This document shows, one piece after another, positions 28,731-39,752 of a DNA stretch of 64,000 nt. The DNA is from Ecdyonurus torrentis (lineage: Eukaryota > Arthropoda > Insecta > Ephemeroptera > Heptageniidae). A model generated the notes under the pieces. The model was not told the DNA's origin. It did not search any database and worked only from the letters and a program-made list of their open reading frames with translations. The stretch covers positions 13,780,445 through 13,844,444 of the forward strand of contig OX439132.1 of assembly GCA_949318235.1 (NCBI GenBank). Reading direction: 5' to 3'. The position numbers were made by a program, and so were the translations under genes. Every line of letters starts with the position of its first letter. Within the stretch, counting starts at the first letter, position 1.

Positions 28731-29109
28731 TGACATACCAGTATAGCATGTGAAATTATTTTTTTCTTTCATTTTAATTACACTTGGGAGAAAAAAAAAA
28801 TCTCTTTTGATGTTAAAAATTTTATATAATAACATTTATTTTCTAAATAAGGTGTTAAAATTTAACATTTTGTCTGTTTGTGACAAATATGAATACTTGT
28901 TTTATTTTGTTAAGAAATTTTGACATTCAACTTACAATTATTAAACCAAAAAAGAAGAAAAGAACATTTAGGTAAATATCTCATTGCGCATGGTTCTTAT
29001 ATTTAGTATTAAATTAAAACATTATTTGTCTAATTGTATTAATAGAAAAAAAATGCGTCTAGAACCCATGCTTAAACCATTAAAATAATATACTAATTTA
29101 AAATAAGAG

Positions 29110-29245
29110 ATGCGATTCATCAAAGTACTTGTTAGATGTAAGGCCTTATAATTCATAACTGTACTTTTAGAAATCCTAGTCTTAAGATTCCGAAGGCCTT
29201 TCAGATGACCTCACTCAGTGATTTCTGATTTGATGAATCGCGTTC
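29110..29245 (-). mobile_element. MITE family with GATTCATCAAA ends, copy B
   Basis: The ends TGCGATTCATCAAA and TTTGATGAATCGCG are inverted. Read on the minus strand, the core ATCTTAAGACTAGGATTTCTAA and the distal AACAAGTACTTTGATGAATC align with the element at 22553-22692. No coding capacity. Confidence 0.7.
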
Positions 29246-29327
29246 TTCATTATTTTATCTACATCGCAAAAATGTATTCAAGTCAGTTGTAGAACATAGA
29301 TTGTCGTATTCAAATACTTTTGAACAT

Positions 29328-29475
29328 GTACGGTCATTTTACTAAAAAAATTAATTTCTATTGGCATATGGAAATAACATGTAATTAGATAGAGTTTTAC
29401 GTCAACTGAAACTTCCATCTGATTGCATTGAATGGCCATACGCCAATAGAATGCAATTTCTTTAAATGACTGTAC
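29328..29475. mobile_element. 148-bp foldback element
   Basis: The left arm GTACGGTCATTT, then TTCTATTGGCATATGG, pairs with the right arm (opposite strand) GTACAGTCATTT, then TTCTATTGGCGTATGG. The arms are about 42 bp with a few mismatches around a core of about 60 bp. It starts 83 bp after another foldback element. No target duplication is clear. Confidence 0.7.
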
Positions 29476-32400
29476 GAAACCAAAGATTTTTCTACAATTT
29501 TATATTTTGTTTTATATGATTATAAATTTTAAATAAATTAAATATTCACACAATTTCTAATATTGAGTAAACATATATAATTCAAAAGTAATAAAGCATG
29601 AAAATACTCAAATCTATATTATAAATAATATCACTATATCCTAAATAGTGTTACAATAAACACAAAGTAGCTACTCGTATAATATATGAAATTTTCACTT
29701 AAAAATAGTGATACTTGATTACTAATTGAACCCATAGAGCCAGCATGATAACTATAGTTTGATATTTTCACTCAATATTATATAATTTATACTCCTATAA
29801 CAATAGAGAACGAGTTGAAACCTGCATGTTCCTTTGATCTTCTAATCACGCAATTACTATTGTCATAATATTACACATATAATATAGTATACCTTTTAAA
29901 TGTTAACTAATTTTATACCTAGATCATTACATTGTGTGATAAAATGATAAATTAAATTTTACTTTAGTTTGAATACTGCGTGTTAATGAGTAATTATGTA
30001 AAATTATGACACCTTTTGAAATTTATGATTCTATATATTATTTACAATAAAAAAAGTTAAAATGTGATCTAGAATATAATATTTTATTCTATAAAATTTC
30101 TCTATCGTTTATCATTCAGATTTTGAGTTATTCATGAGTCAATGTTGAAAAAAAATAATACATTATAGTTTACACGATAGTTTTTTTTGCGTACTATAAC
30201 CACTGGCATGCTGTGCAATCCCTTTATTCAGTTATGGAGTGACATTATTCTCTCTCTCTCTGTACTGCGGTACTATAGTGATTTGTGGCTTCCAAGTTTA
30301 TTTTTTGTATTATATACCTTGTTTTAACTTTGTATAGTAATCTATTTCACTTTGTGACTTTGTGGTTTGTACGTATACAGAAATTAATTACTCTTTCACA
30401 CTAAATTGAGTTGCTCTGGTTTATGAAGGCTTATTTTTTTATTAGTGCTGTATTTTTTTTTAGCATAAAGCATAAACACTAAATAACAATATTACTGTAA
30501 TTTTGTTCTAATTTTGATTATGTATAAGAGTATATGACAGCTGTTAAGCTATAATTATATAGATGTATTAGTATATTTTATTATTGAAAAGTTTTATATT
30601 TAAATTGAAGCTAATACCAGTTCTGATGTAATTTTATCAACTTTTTTTTTTTATAACAACTGCGAAAAATAAAATAAATTTTGAAAACTTTTTGTATATT
30701 AAAAAAAAATAAATAACTTGATTAACCAAGAGCTTACTGTCTGACAAGTAAAATTATTGTTATTTTATTTTAATCCAAAGCTTTAGCTGTCAAAACTTAC
30801 AGAGTAGAAAATGATGTCAAATTGTAAAAGAGAGGAAAACGTATTTTGAATAATAATAAAACATGAAAGGTTATTAATCAAAATAGTAATTTCATATCAC
30901 TTTGACTTTATATATTATATTAAATAACATGATGTTAAAGGTAAAGTAAAATACATTGTAATTGAAAACAACAGATTTAATTAAATTTGAAAAATCACTT
31001 TTGTATAAAAAGAAAATATCACTGATTGGATAGAAAAAAAAATCTGTGTAATTTTTTTTTTTTTTTCATTATAAGTTTTAAACAGAAAAACACAAAGGTA
31101 AAAATATTTCTCTATAATATATTATATACATACATATTCCATAAAGTCAAAGTGAGCTTTCATGTTGAAATTTACAACACACAAGAAATCGTTTTGCGAT
31201 CAGAAATTAAAATTTCTTTTTCATCAATATACACTTCACTCACAGTTGGTATATGAAAACGTTTGATATTATATAATATTTGAGCAGTTTATATAGAAAG
31301 GCTAGCTGTCAGTGGCACTGGACTCTATGTACTGTACTTTGACAACACTACTTTTCATGTTTCTATAGTAATTCCAATGTTATATATAAAAATAACACAA
31401 AAAAAAAAAAAAAAAATGCTGGACACAAAGCTATAGAACATATTTTACACTCTTACAGTCAGGTCAAATATACATTTTTTATTTATATATAAAATAATGA
31501 TAAGAAAAGAAGAAAGAATATATATATAAAAAAAAAAGGCAAAGTAAAAAAATGTTTTGACAAGTAATCCGTTCGTGTCAGTGGCTTTGAAAGAGGCTTT
31601 TGCGTTTGTTCAAGACATCAAAACCTTCTAGTATTGATGTTTTTTGTGTGTTGTATAATATAAGTTGTTGGTCGTTTTGCTTGTACTGCGCGCTACTGCT
31701 TAGTTGCTCCTTGCTTTGCTTCACTTGTATTGTCACCAAGCAAATAATCACACCAAAAACTGCTTCACAATTTTTTTTTTTATTCCAAGAAGTGAGAAAA
31801 GTATAGAGGAGAAAAAAAAAGTGAGATGAAATAAAAATAAAAACAAGATTTTTTTTTCCAAGCTCAAAACCAGAAGCTTTATTTATCCTTATACAAACAA
31901 GAATTGATGGAAAAAGTTTTTGCACTTGTCATTTAATTTAAAATCTATTGAGTTTTTATTTTATTTTTATATTAAATATATATTATATAAGTTTTAAAAA
32001 AGGAATTTGATTAATTTCTTTTCATTTTCAAATCAATTTTATGTCACGTATTTTTATACTCTTAATAAATGTATGTGGAAATTTGTATTTTTATTGTACT
32101 TGGCTTTTGTTTTATTTATTTTATAATGTCAATATTTAAATGATATATTTTAAAAAGTAAAAAGAAATAAAACATTAAAGGTTAGAAAAAAAAGTAATCA
32201 AAATGGAAGAATTCTTTAGAGACAGTATCATTCAATTTATAAAAGTGGAAAAATATTGAATAAAATTAAATTTAATAATAAAAGATTTATTATTATTTCA
32301 ATAAAATATGACTTGCTCTGTATGTTACTTGAGACAGAGACAGAGACAGAGAGAGAGAGAGAGAGAATAGATAAATGTTTACATTCAAGGAAAGTTGAAA

Positions 32401-32508
32401 GCATTTATGAGAAACTCAATGCAATAAATTGTACAAGTCTCTAGTGTATTTTGTAATGGTTTTAATGCTATGATATCAACGTTCTTCTTTACACCACATA
32501 ACAATATA
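29476..32508. other. AT-rich intergenic DNA
   Basis: Holds an A-run at 31400-31417 and a GACA/GA tract at 32335-32367. The overlapping frames at 31578-31925 lie in mixed-composition sequence but show no protein-like features. No gene supported. Confidence 0.5.
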
Positions 32509-32528
32509 TACTGTATATATATATATAT

Positions 32529-32686
32529 CGAGGGTGCTCCGCTATAATGTCCTAAGTCCATTTGACCTTGAAAAATATTTTTTGCTGCAAATGACCTGAA
32601 ATGGATAAATCCAAAATTTGGGGTTGATCCGACGATTTTTTATTTTTCAAGGTCAAGTGGACTTAGGACATTATAGCGGAGCACCC

Positions 32687-32689
<3 letters not shown>
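32529..32689. mobile_element. 161-bp foldback MITE inside a TA microsatellite
   Basis: The inverted arms are about 50 bp and nearly identical, both beginning CGAGGGTGCTCCGCTATAAT when read inward from each end, around a core of about 60 bp. Both sides are (TA)n, so the exact target duplication cannot be read, but TA insertion is implied. It has no open frame. The near-identity of the arms suggests recent insertion or selection for pairing. Confidence 0.85.
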
Positions 32690-32753
<64 letters not shown>

Positions 32754-32755
32754 CA
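32690..32755. repeat. (TA)n microsatellite, right half
   Basis: TA array continuing directly from the right end of the foldback element; the left half is about 32513-32528. Confidence 0.9.
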
Positions 32756-33735
32756 TATATACACAGTACAACATAAAAGAAAAAATATATAATATAACAT
32801 TATAAGAGCGAATTGGGACCTTTATACTTTTTTTAATCTACTATTACATTTTCTAACATAAGTTTCTATATATTTCTTTTTTTCTTTCCTATACTTTTGT
32901 TTTATATTTTCAACAATGATCATTTCTAACGTCTTTCCAAGAGTTGTGTTTTAAGATCGTTATTTCTCTCTCTATCTCTCTCTTACCTTATATATTTTTT
33001 TTTCCTACTCTTCTTTTTATTTTTACACTTCTCTAGGGTACAGACAATTTGAAATTCCATTTAAACGACAACGTATCGTCTTTCTACGTCCATGCACTTC
33101 ATACACCCCCATCCCTTAATCCTCAATTCCCACCCCCTGTTAAACCCCCTAGAGTGTCATATCCAACACCTCCACCTCTACATCACTCTAGATTACTTGA
33201 TAATAATACGTCGTGAAACATTAGGGAGCTTTTGTGGTTGTTCTGATGCACATTTTCAATGCAGTCACATTAAAATTCAAATTGTTTACATTTTTAACAT
33301 ATAGGGAAGAGATAAATTACTTTTAGCTTGTAATAAAGTTTTGTGATGTTTTTTTTTTTTTATTATTATTTTAACATAATTGGTCTGTATAAATTTTATT
33401 TTTTATAAATTTCATAATATTATAATTTTTTTTAATATAATGAAACAACATAAATTTAAATTAAATCTAAATTTTTAAAGTTTCAATCACCTAATGTCTA
33501 GTTTTAAAAGTATACTTTAAATCAGACTACTTTTTTTAGTGAAGTTTTTTATTGCAGAGTGAAATGTCAAGACTAAAAAGGTTTATAAATAATTCTTATT
33601 ATTAGATGTATTGATGTATTACGTTTGGGTTTACTGCATCTAATATTTATTTAAGTTTACTAGAAATTTTCAAGTATTCTAGCAAATTTCTATAAATTTT
33701 GTCATTATTTAGAGGTTACGATTGCCCGATTATTT
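32756..33735. other. intergenic DNA with a C-rich patch
   Basis: Pyrimidine-rich from 32960 to 33180, with several C-runs (ACACCCCCATCCC; CCCACCCCCTG). The 70-codon His/Pro-rich frame at 33092-33304 is a by-product of that composition. Confidence 0.45.
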
Positions 33736-33872
33736 TAATTAATGGACCACTTGCAATAAAATGTTTTTAATTGTTGCAGCAAGTAAGTGAAAACGATTTT
33801 TACATAAGAAATGCATTAAGAATTATTCAAATTATTTTAAAAAGTTCGTTCATTGCAAGTGGTCAATTAATT
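33736..33872. mobile_element. short inverted-repeat element (about 137 bp)
   Basis: GGACCACTTGCAAT at 33744 is matched by ATTGCAAGTGGTC at 33852, with AATTAAT outside on both arms, giving inverted ends of about 20 bp around an AT-rich core. It lies 110 bp before the tandem pair of another family. It is MITE-like in form; no target duplication can be called in this AT-rich flank. Confidence 0.55.
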
Positions 33873-33982
33873 ATTAATTATGCATGCGATTGTTAATGCA
33901 TGTTATTTTAGTGAGTTTTTTAACAACAGTCAGCCAGCGTAATTGATATTTTCTATAGATATTTTAATATTTATAAATAAGA

Positions 33983-34130
33983 TCCCTAGACAATAGCAGG
34001 TACTCTCACCAAAACCGTTAAAAACCTCACTTAAATAACAAGCAGTTAAATAGCAATCTTGACCTCTCAACAATGAAAAAAAAAAATTAATAATTCTTAT
34101 GGAGTGAGAGTACTTGGTATTTTCTAGGGA
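33983..34130. mobile_element. 148-bp inverted-repeat element, copy 1 of a tandem pair
   Basis: The left end TCCCTAGACAATAGCAGGTA and the right end (opposite strand) TCCCTAGAAAATACCAAGTA are inverted copies and continue into CTCTCAC on both sides. The core holds AACCGTTAAAAACCTCA and TTGACCTCTCAACAATG. It is repeated 200-202 bp downstream. Confidence 0.7.
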
Positions 34131-34198
34131 CTTTAATTTATAAATTAACTCGTCAGCTGTTTGTGTGCTAGCAATTTAAAATTTATAAAACAAACAAA

Positions 34199-34330
34199 CA
34201 AGTAATCTCATCAAAACCGTTAAAAACCTCATTCAAATAACAAACAGTTAAATAGCAATCGTGACCTCTCAACAATGAAAAATAAATTAATAATTCTTAT
34301 GGAGTGAGAGTACTTGGCATTTTCTAGGGA
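34199..34330. mobile_element. second tandem copy of the inverted-repeat element, left end decayed
   Basis: The core matches the copy at 33983-34130 closely (shared AAAACCGTTAAAAACCTCA, GACCTCTCAACAATGAAAAA, GGAGTGAGAGTACTTGG). The right end TTTTCTAGGGACTT is kept. The left terminal TCCCTAGA is missing or diverged. The period between copies is 200-202 bp, so this is either tandem duplication of element plus flank or a nested insertion. It ends about 300 bp before the start codon of the secreted-protein gene. Confidence 0.65.
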
Positions 34331-34548
34331 CTTAATAGGAATAAAGCAGTTGATTATTCTACAAAATATTATAAAATAATATGTTTTCTCATTACAGAAT
34401 ATTCCAAATATGTTAACTCATTTCTATCTCCTACAATATAATATATTATGTATAATATAAAAAAACAAAATATTCAAAATAGATACAAACAAAATTTAAA
34501 AATATTAGTTTATTTTTAAATCATTCATAGTCAAAAAATACAGTTTGC

Positions 34549-34557
34549 TTATAATAA
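34549..34557 (+). promoter_or_regulatory. possible TATA-like element
   Basis: TTATAATAA lies 75-83 bp upstream of the ATG and would place a start site near 34580. In DNA this AT-rich such a match is expected often by chance, so this is only a suggestion. Confidence 0.25.
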
Positions 34558-34631
34558 TTATTTTTTCATTGTTGAACATTTGAACACTTTAACAGAACTA
34601 TTCTGTGTGACATAAATAAATTTTTTGAAAA

Positions 34632-35646
34632 ATGTATCGTTCATTTACGCTGATTTTAGTGTTTATAACTATTTTAAATAGTGTAAATGCACGTAGTATC
34701 AACGCATTACAGAAGTAAGTATAATCATTAAGTATTTTTATAGCAAAATTTACCTTTTTTTTTAATACTAATCGATAAAATTTTAATTGTTTAAGTGGGA
34801 ACAGAGTGGCTGCTATCTTTACGTACAAGTACTGGCCGGAGAACGACATGTTTGCAGCGAGAAAAGACTCGGATCGTCTAATGCGAGCAGCCTCGGACAC
34901 TGATTCACAGGTGATGCGATTATATTACATGTAAAAATTAATTTATAAAAATATAGTTTAAAAATTTATATCATTTAATCATATTTCTGAAGCTTTGATT
35001 GTTTGCTAAGAAAATTAATGATTTTCTTTGTGACAATAGTTTCATTTTAAATGCGAATTTCACATATTTTTATTTATTATTTTTTCCTTTTTGCATAAAA
35101 AATTTCTCCCATTAAAATACATTACCTGAATTTTGTTATTTAAAAAATAACACTTTAAGTACATTTTACGGTGGTTTTGAATTTAATTTATATTAACGTT
35201 TATATTATAGTAAATAGTAATAGAATACTAATTTAATTTTTCAGGAGCCCGCTGTTGAACCTAATGATTACGAAGATAACATTCAGTTTGATTTAAGTAA
35301 AGATAACATCCAGTTTGATACAAATAAAGGAAAGAAACAACCTCCAGGACACCCTGACCCTCCACCAGTGGAGTCAACAACGAAGTCCTCCCTGTGGCCG
35401 AGTTGGATGCCGTGGCCTTACGCGAAACAGATGTCCGGCAAGTTTAAACCACACCATGTTGCACCACAACATGTCGTACCTCAACATGTCGTACCTCAAC
35501 ATGTCGTACCTCAACATGTCGTACCTCACCATGTCGCACCTCAACACGCAGTATCTCATCACCATAAATTACACCCAAGAGATGAAGTGGAGGTAATAGA
35601 GTCAATGCCACTAGATGAAGATACTGAATATTTTGTTGATGAATAA
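34632..35646 (+). CDS. predicted secreted protein with His/Val/Pro pentapeptide repeats, 3 exons
   Basis: Spliced model: exon 1 34632-34714, exon 2 34796-34910, exon 3 35245-35646; 600 nt, 199 residues plus stop. Both introns (81 and 334 bp) are GT-AG; the first donor is GTAAGT and the second acceptor is TTTTTCAG. The frame stays open across both joins. The start ATG follows AAAA, a good insect context. Residues 1-20 form a signal peptide: a short Tyr-Arg start, hydrophobic core LILVFITIL, and likely cleavage after SVNA. Residues 21-66 are a short polar segment with YKYWPEND. DNIQFD occurs twice near residues 77-91. Residues 116-125 are Trp/Pro-rich (LWPSWMPWPY). Residues 136-170 are seven pentapeptides of the type QHVVP/HHVAP. 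The C-terminus is acidic and ends FVDE. There is no Cys-rich core, membrane segment after the signal, or enzyme motif. I do not recognise the family. Export is inferred from the signal peptide; structural, metal-binding or peptide-precursor roles are possible but unproven. Confidence 0.8.
34715..34795 (+). other. intron 1 of the secreted-protein gene
   Basis: An 81-bp intron with donor GTAAGT and acceptor TTTAAG after a T-rich tract. It splits codon 28 (AA|T). A second in-frame acceptor, AACAG ending at 34804, lies 9 nt further on. It would remove three residues and change residue 28 from Asn to Lys. The upstream site has the better pyrimidine tract and the downstream one the better terminal CAG. 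Confidence 0.75.
34911..35244 (+). other. intron 2 of the secreted-protein gene
   Basis: A 334-bp phase-0 intron with donor GTGATG (weaker than consensus) and acceptor TTTTTCAG. The interior is strongly AT-rich with no recognisable repeat. The exon before it ends in CAG, a normal exon edge. Confidence 0.75.
35452..35556 (+). repeat. in-frame 15-bp coding tandem repeat (7 units)
   Basis: Seven consecutive 15-bp units in exon 3 encode HHVAP, four copies of QHVVP, HHVAP and QHAVS. The middle four units (35467-35526) are nearly identical at the DNA level (CAACATGTCGTACCT), which points to recent expansion by slippage or unequal exchange. The repeat is a multiple of three, so copy-number change would not break the frame. 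The opposite strand is also open across it, but that is a by-product of the repeat. Confidence 0.9.
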
Positions 35647-35746
35647 CGTTTTGTAATCTATTTCTTATTATGTCGTATATATTTTCTCTTAATTAAATAA
35701 TGTTTTTTTTTAAACTGTTCATAAGATTGTGAGTGACTATTAAAGC

Positions 35747-35752
35747 AATAAA
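35747..35752 (+). terminator. polyadenylation signal AATAAA
   Basis: A canonical AATAAA 101 bp after the stop codon, followed by a GT-rich stretch (GTTGGATGATTG). It is the first well-placed signal for the secreted-protein gene and implies a 3' UTR of roughly 115-130 bp. Confidence 0.6.
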
Positions 35753-35765
35753 GTTGGATGATTGA

Positions 35766-36992
35766 TAACTAATTCTTAGATATTTTTAGATTATAAGTCA
35801 TAGACATAAGTAGTGGATAAAATTTTTGTATTTTAGATAAAAACATCTTTTAGAAAGAAAAAATAGACTACAGTATGTACAAACTTTTAGCTTATCTTTA
35901 GTAAAAAAAAAAGTATTGAAAATGACATAAATATGTATTTTACATAAATATTTTAGACATATAAAAATATAAGTCATATCTATTTTTTTTATACATATCA
36001 ATATCTTTATAATAAAAAAGATAACAAAAATATATGTAAGATGAGTAGAGTCATTGGAGACTATATTATTATATAAAAAAAGGAGGAAAAGAGAGAGAAA
36101 AGTGTATAAGTATACGAAGATGATATTTTTTTTCTTTAAAGTTAAAATGTTTCTTGTATATATCCCATAGGAGTTTAAGAGTTGAAAGTTGAGATGGGAG
36201 GGTAAAGGATATAGGCTTGCTATACTTTTTTTTTCTTGACTATATAGTAGCTTTTGCTAGTAGCTTATCATCACCCCATATCAAGTATAATACCTTCATA
36301 CTTGTGCTCGTAGAAGCTTATGCTTCAATGACAAGACTCTAGGGAATTTTCATACATTTTTTTTTAAACTTTTTTTTCCTACTTCTTTTCTCTCAAACAT
36401 TTTAAAGATATGTATGTCGCTGTTGTTATACCTTTAGCTTTTTATAATAATATATTTTTACCACACTATCTTTCTCTATAATATACAAAGGTGAAATGGA
36501 CTTGGAGATATATAGAATAACAGCAGTGAGAGAGAGAGAAAAAAAAAGGGAGTTAAAGTATATAACATTGTTATACTACTCTAAAAATATAAGGAGGGTA
36601 AAAAAAAGTGAAAATTGACACATGAAATAGATTAAATTTGATATACGATGTTTTTTTGATGTAATAAAATTTTTATGTTGTTACATATATTGTTAAAAAC
36701 ATTTTTTATTGAAGAAAAAGATATAAATATTTAATATTTTTTTATAGGAAATAACTACTAAAAATGTACTGAACAAAAGTTGAATTCAAATTTTGATTCT
36801 ATGGTTATGTAAAAACTGACCATCAAATATTAGTATTTTGTTGTAAAATTAAACTTTATGTTTTTGGTTGTATTAAACAAGTAGAATAACAAGTCTGAGA
36901 CCGTGTATTAAACTTGAACATTTTCTGCTATGCAAAAGAAAATCATAAGCAATTTTTCTTTATCGGCTAAACAGTTTACTCCCTTTTTTCCT

Positions 36993-36994
<2 letters not shown>
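35766..36994. other. AT-rich intergenic DNA downstream of the secreted-protein gene
   Basis: No further exon, RNA or repeat family recognised. Confidence 0.5.

Positions 36995-37069
<75 letters not shown>
36995..37069 (+). repeat. (CT)n microsatellite
   Basis: About 36 CT units. Confidence 0.95.
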
Positions 37070-37071
<2 letters not shown>

Positions 37072-38015
37072 TTCTTACAACTTATTACCAAGATATCTTA
37101 TTCAATGTTCCATAAATAATATTCTAATCTTAAAACGTCATTCTATATAAGCAAATGCAATTATTTTTATCTGATCACCCTCAAGTTTGGTTATATAAAA
37201 ACGACAACAACAAAAAGAAGTTTTTTGTAGCTGCTAAGCTAACTCTCAAATGTTGTGACACGTTTTTCTATCCAATGATTTGGCAAAAAACAATTTATAA
37301 GCTAAAAGCTTGCTCACACACAAATTAGAATTAAGAACCATATAAGATTTACTTATGGATTTTTATCGGCATCATTTTTTTACTATATACATATAATATA
37401 TAATTATTTTTAAGCCTTCAGCTTAATGTTTAAAATTTTAATTAAAAATAAACATGATATTCATATTACATAGGGACTTAAGATAATAATTTAATAGGTT
37501 TACGTTTCAAATTAAGTTATATGCCAATGACTTTTCATACCTAATATTTGTTACAAAAATTTTAAGTATGCAGGAAAATGCATCTCAACATTTTTTTTTT
37601 TTTTTTTTAAGTACGAAATGAAGAGACTGAAAAATGTACTTCCCTTTTAGATTTCGTGAGAAATTTTAATATAGATGGATACGTTTTTTTCCGGTTCAAG
37701 TATTACATTTCACTCGTATATAAAATGCTACGTATATAAAGTATTACATCGTTGAGAATATTTTAGTATGAGAGTGAATAATATGATGACAACTCCTACT
37801 TCCTTTTTCATTTGCAAATAATACGTACTTTAAAATACTTTAAAAATATTAAAATCTTAATTTTTCATTTTATCAAATAGTTAGGTAAGCTGTAATTTTA
37901 TATATAAATTAAAACTTTTAAAAAATAATATAAATAAATTCTCATTTACAGTTTGCTAATTTACTGATAACGTGATAACAGTATGTGTTTGACAAAATCT
38001 CCACTACTTGTTGTA
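37070..38015. other. AT-rich intergenic DNA
   Basis: An ~18-T run near 37591-37608; otherwise nothing recognised before the 38016 element. Confidence 0.5.
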
Positions 38016-39752
38016 CACGGACAAACTTTTCAATCATTTTATGTCTGAAAATAACTACTAAATATAGTTAAAATTTGTGGCAGGCCCTTGAAACGTTAAA
38101 AACCACCCCCAAACATAGTTAAAAAATTAAGTTATTTTATGGTTGATAAGAAAAGTGTAGCTATATTATTTTTCATCATCAAGCATAGTTAAGGGTGACA
38201 GAAAAATAAAAATAAAAATATGCTATTTAATAACTTTGATTTCTACGACAGCGCTTGGTTGAAAGTTACTACTACGGGAAGGTTAAAACTGCTCGCCGGG
38301 ACACAATAAAGAAATGTGCGGGAAGAGGGGGAGCGGATGGCATTATAGTACAGCCTGGGTGTTGAAATAATATAACGCTTCCTACCTATCTACCTAAACT
38401 ACGATAATTTCGAGCTATCGATTGCCTTTCGCATAGACATATTATAAGAATGCAGTATAGTACTATATAAGCTGAGAAGTAACAAAATCGCAACAGCACT
38501 GTTTTCTTCATTTTCAATTGTAATTTTTTAGTTTCATGGATGAATATACATGCTATTTAATGATAACGCTAATAAAATTGGAATTGTTCTAATGTTTTAG
38601 AAAGTTTATTTTTAATTTTAGAGCAATATTTGAGCACATAACTAACATAAATGTGCCAAAAAAAATAGCTTTTGGAAAAAGCGGGGATTTTTAAAATGAA
38701 GAATAATTTAGAATAATTCTTACACTTTTTTATTAAATCAATAATATGAATTTCTTGCAACTTTTTTTCTTAATTATTATATCTCTCACTTTAATATATA
38801 TTTTCATGTTAACTTATCATACGTTTTAATTATATATATATCGCACAATTTTTTTTGTTCTTTACATTTATTTGCTGCATTTGTTCTTTTCATATGCAGA
38901 AATTTATTAGAAAAAAAAAATAGGTCGTAGAACGTTCGTTATATAATTATTATTTCATTTTTTGATATTTATATATTTTATGTGTCTGTAAATTATAAAT
39001 TTAGACACTAAAAATCACATATGGACAAACCCAAACTATAAGTAAAAGTGTATAATATTATTCTCTATTCTTTTGCTCACTTTCTGTTGCTGTTTCTTGA
39101 GAAAAGTTTGACTATAATATAATATATATAATTAAAATATATTTCTTATATATTTTGTAATGTATAAACATAAATGTAATTGTTTTTCAGTTCGTCAAAT
39201 AGAAAAACCTTTACGTTATACTAACTATATATTTATGTTTTATATACTATAAAAACTTAGCTAAAAATCATGTTGAAGGTAGAGTACGTGTCAAGTACGC
39301 GACACAGGGATGTATAGAGAAGAGCGCGCGGCGTCCTGTGTGTATCATTTCTTAGTAGTAAAATGTTACTACTACCGAAGGCTAGATTTGGCTATGTTGA
39401 TCAGCGTTAAAATCGACTACTAAACATAGTAGAAATGAATTGTGGAAATATATTAAATATTATTAGGTTTCTTGATGATATTTTATTATATCGTCGTTTA
39501 TTATTTTATACTTCTAAAAAGTTGTTGATATTGAGCCCTAAATTTTTAGTAGTATTTAATACTGTGTTGTTTCATTGAAAATAAACTGTTCTCAAATATT
39601 GAATCTAAACATTTACTTAAGTCAAATTCAATGACATGAACGTTCAACCAAGTAAAATAGTACATTTTAACCTATATAACTATTAAATTTAAACATAAAA
39701 CTAGGTTGCAACAACATTCAACTAAGTTTAGTAGTTGAAAAGTCTGTCCGTG
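38016..39752. mobile_element. ~1.7-kb inverted-repeat element, non-autonomous
   Basis: The ends are inverted copies: CACGGACAAACTTTTCAA on the left and, on the opposite strand, CACGGACAGACTTTTCAA on the right. Both are flanked by TA, as expected of TA-targeting elements. Just inside each end lies a second inverted match, AACTACTAAATATAGTT against AACTACTAAACTTAGTT. Related motifs recur inside: AAACATAGTT near 38111, AGCATAGTT near 38182, ACTACTAAACATAGTAG near 39416. GTTACTACTAC occurs at about 38266 and 39365, each in a GC-richer patch. No transposase frame is visible, so it would be non-autonomous. The superfamily is not assigned; Tc1/mariner-like is a guess from the TA flanks. Confidence 0.65.

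Noticed and set aside
33983..34330. CRISPR-like or satellite array
   Set aside because: Only two units of about 200 bp with inverted ends, in a eukaryotic context; better read as a duplicated inverted-repeat element.
35374..35565. Minus-strand frame across the pentapeptide repeat
   Set aside because: Antisense shadow of a 15-bp repeat lacking stops; the plus strand has introns, a signal peptide and a polyadenylation signal.
35315..35596. Alternative plus-strand frame (poly NMSYL) through the same repeat
   Set aside because: Out of frame with the spliced model; a repeat-driven shadow.
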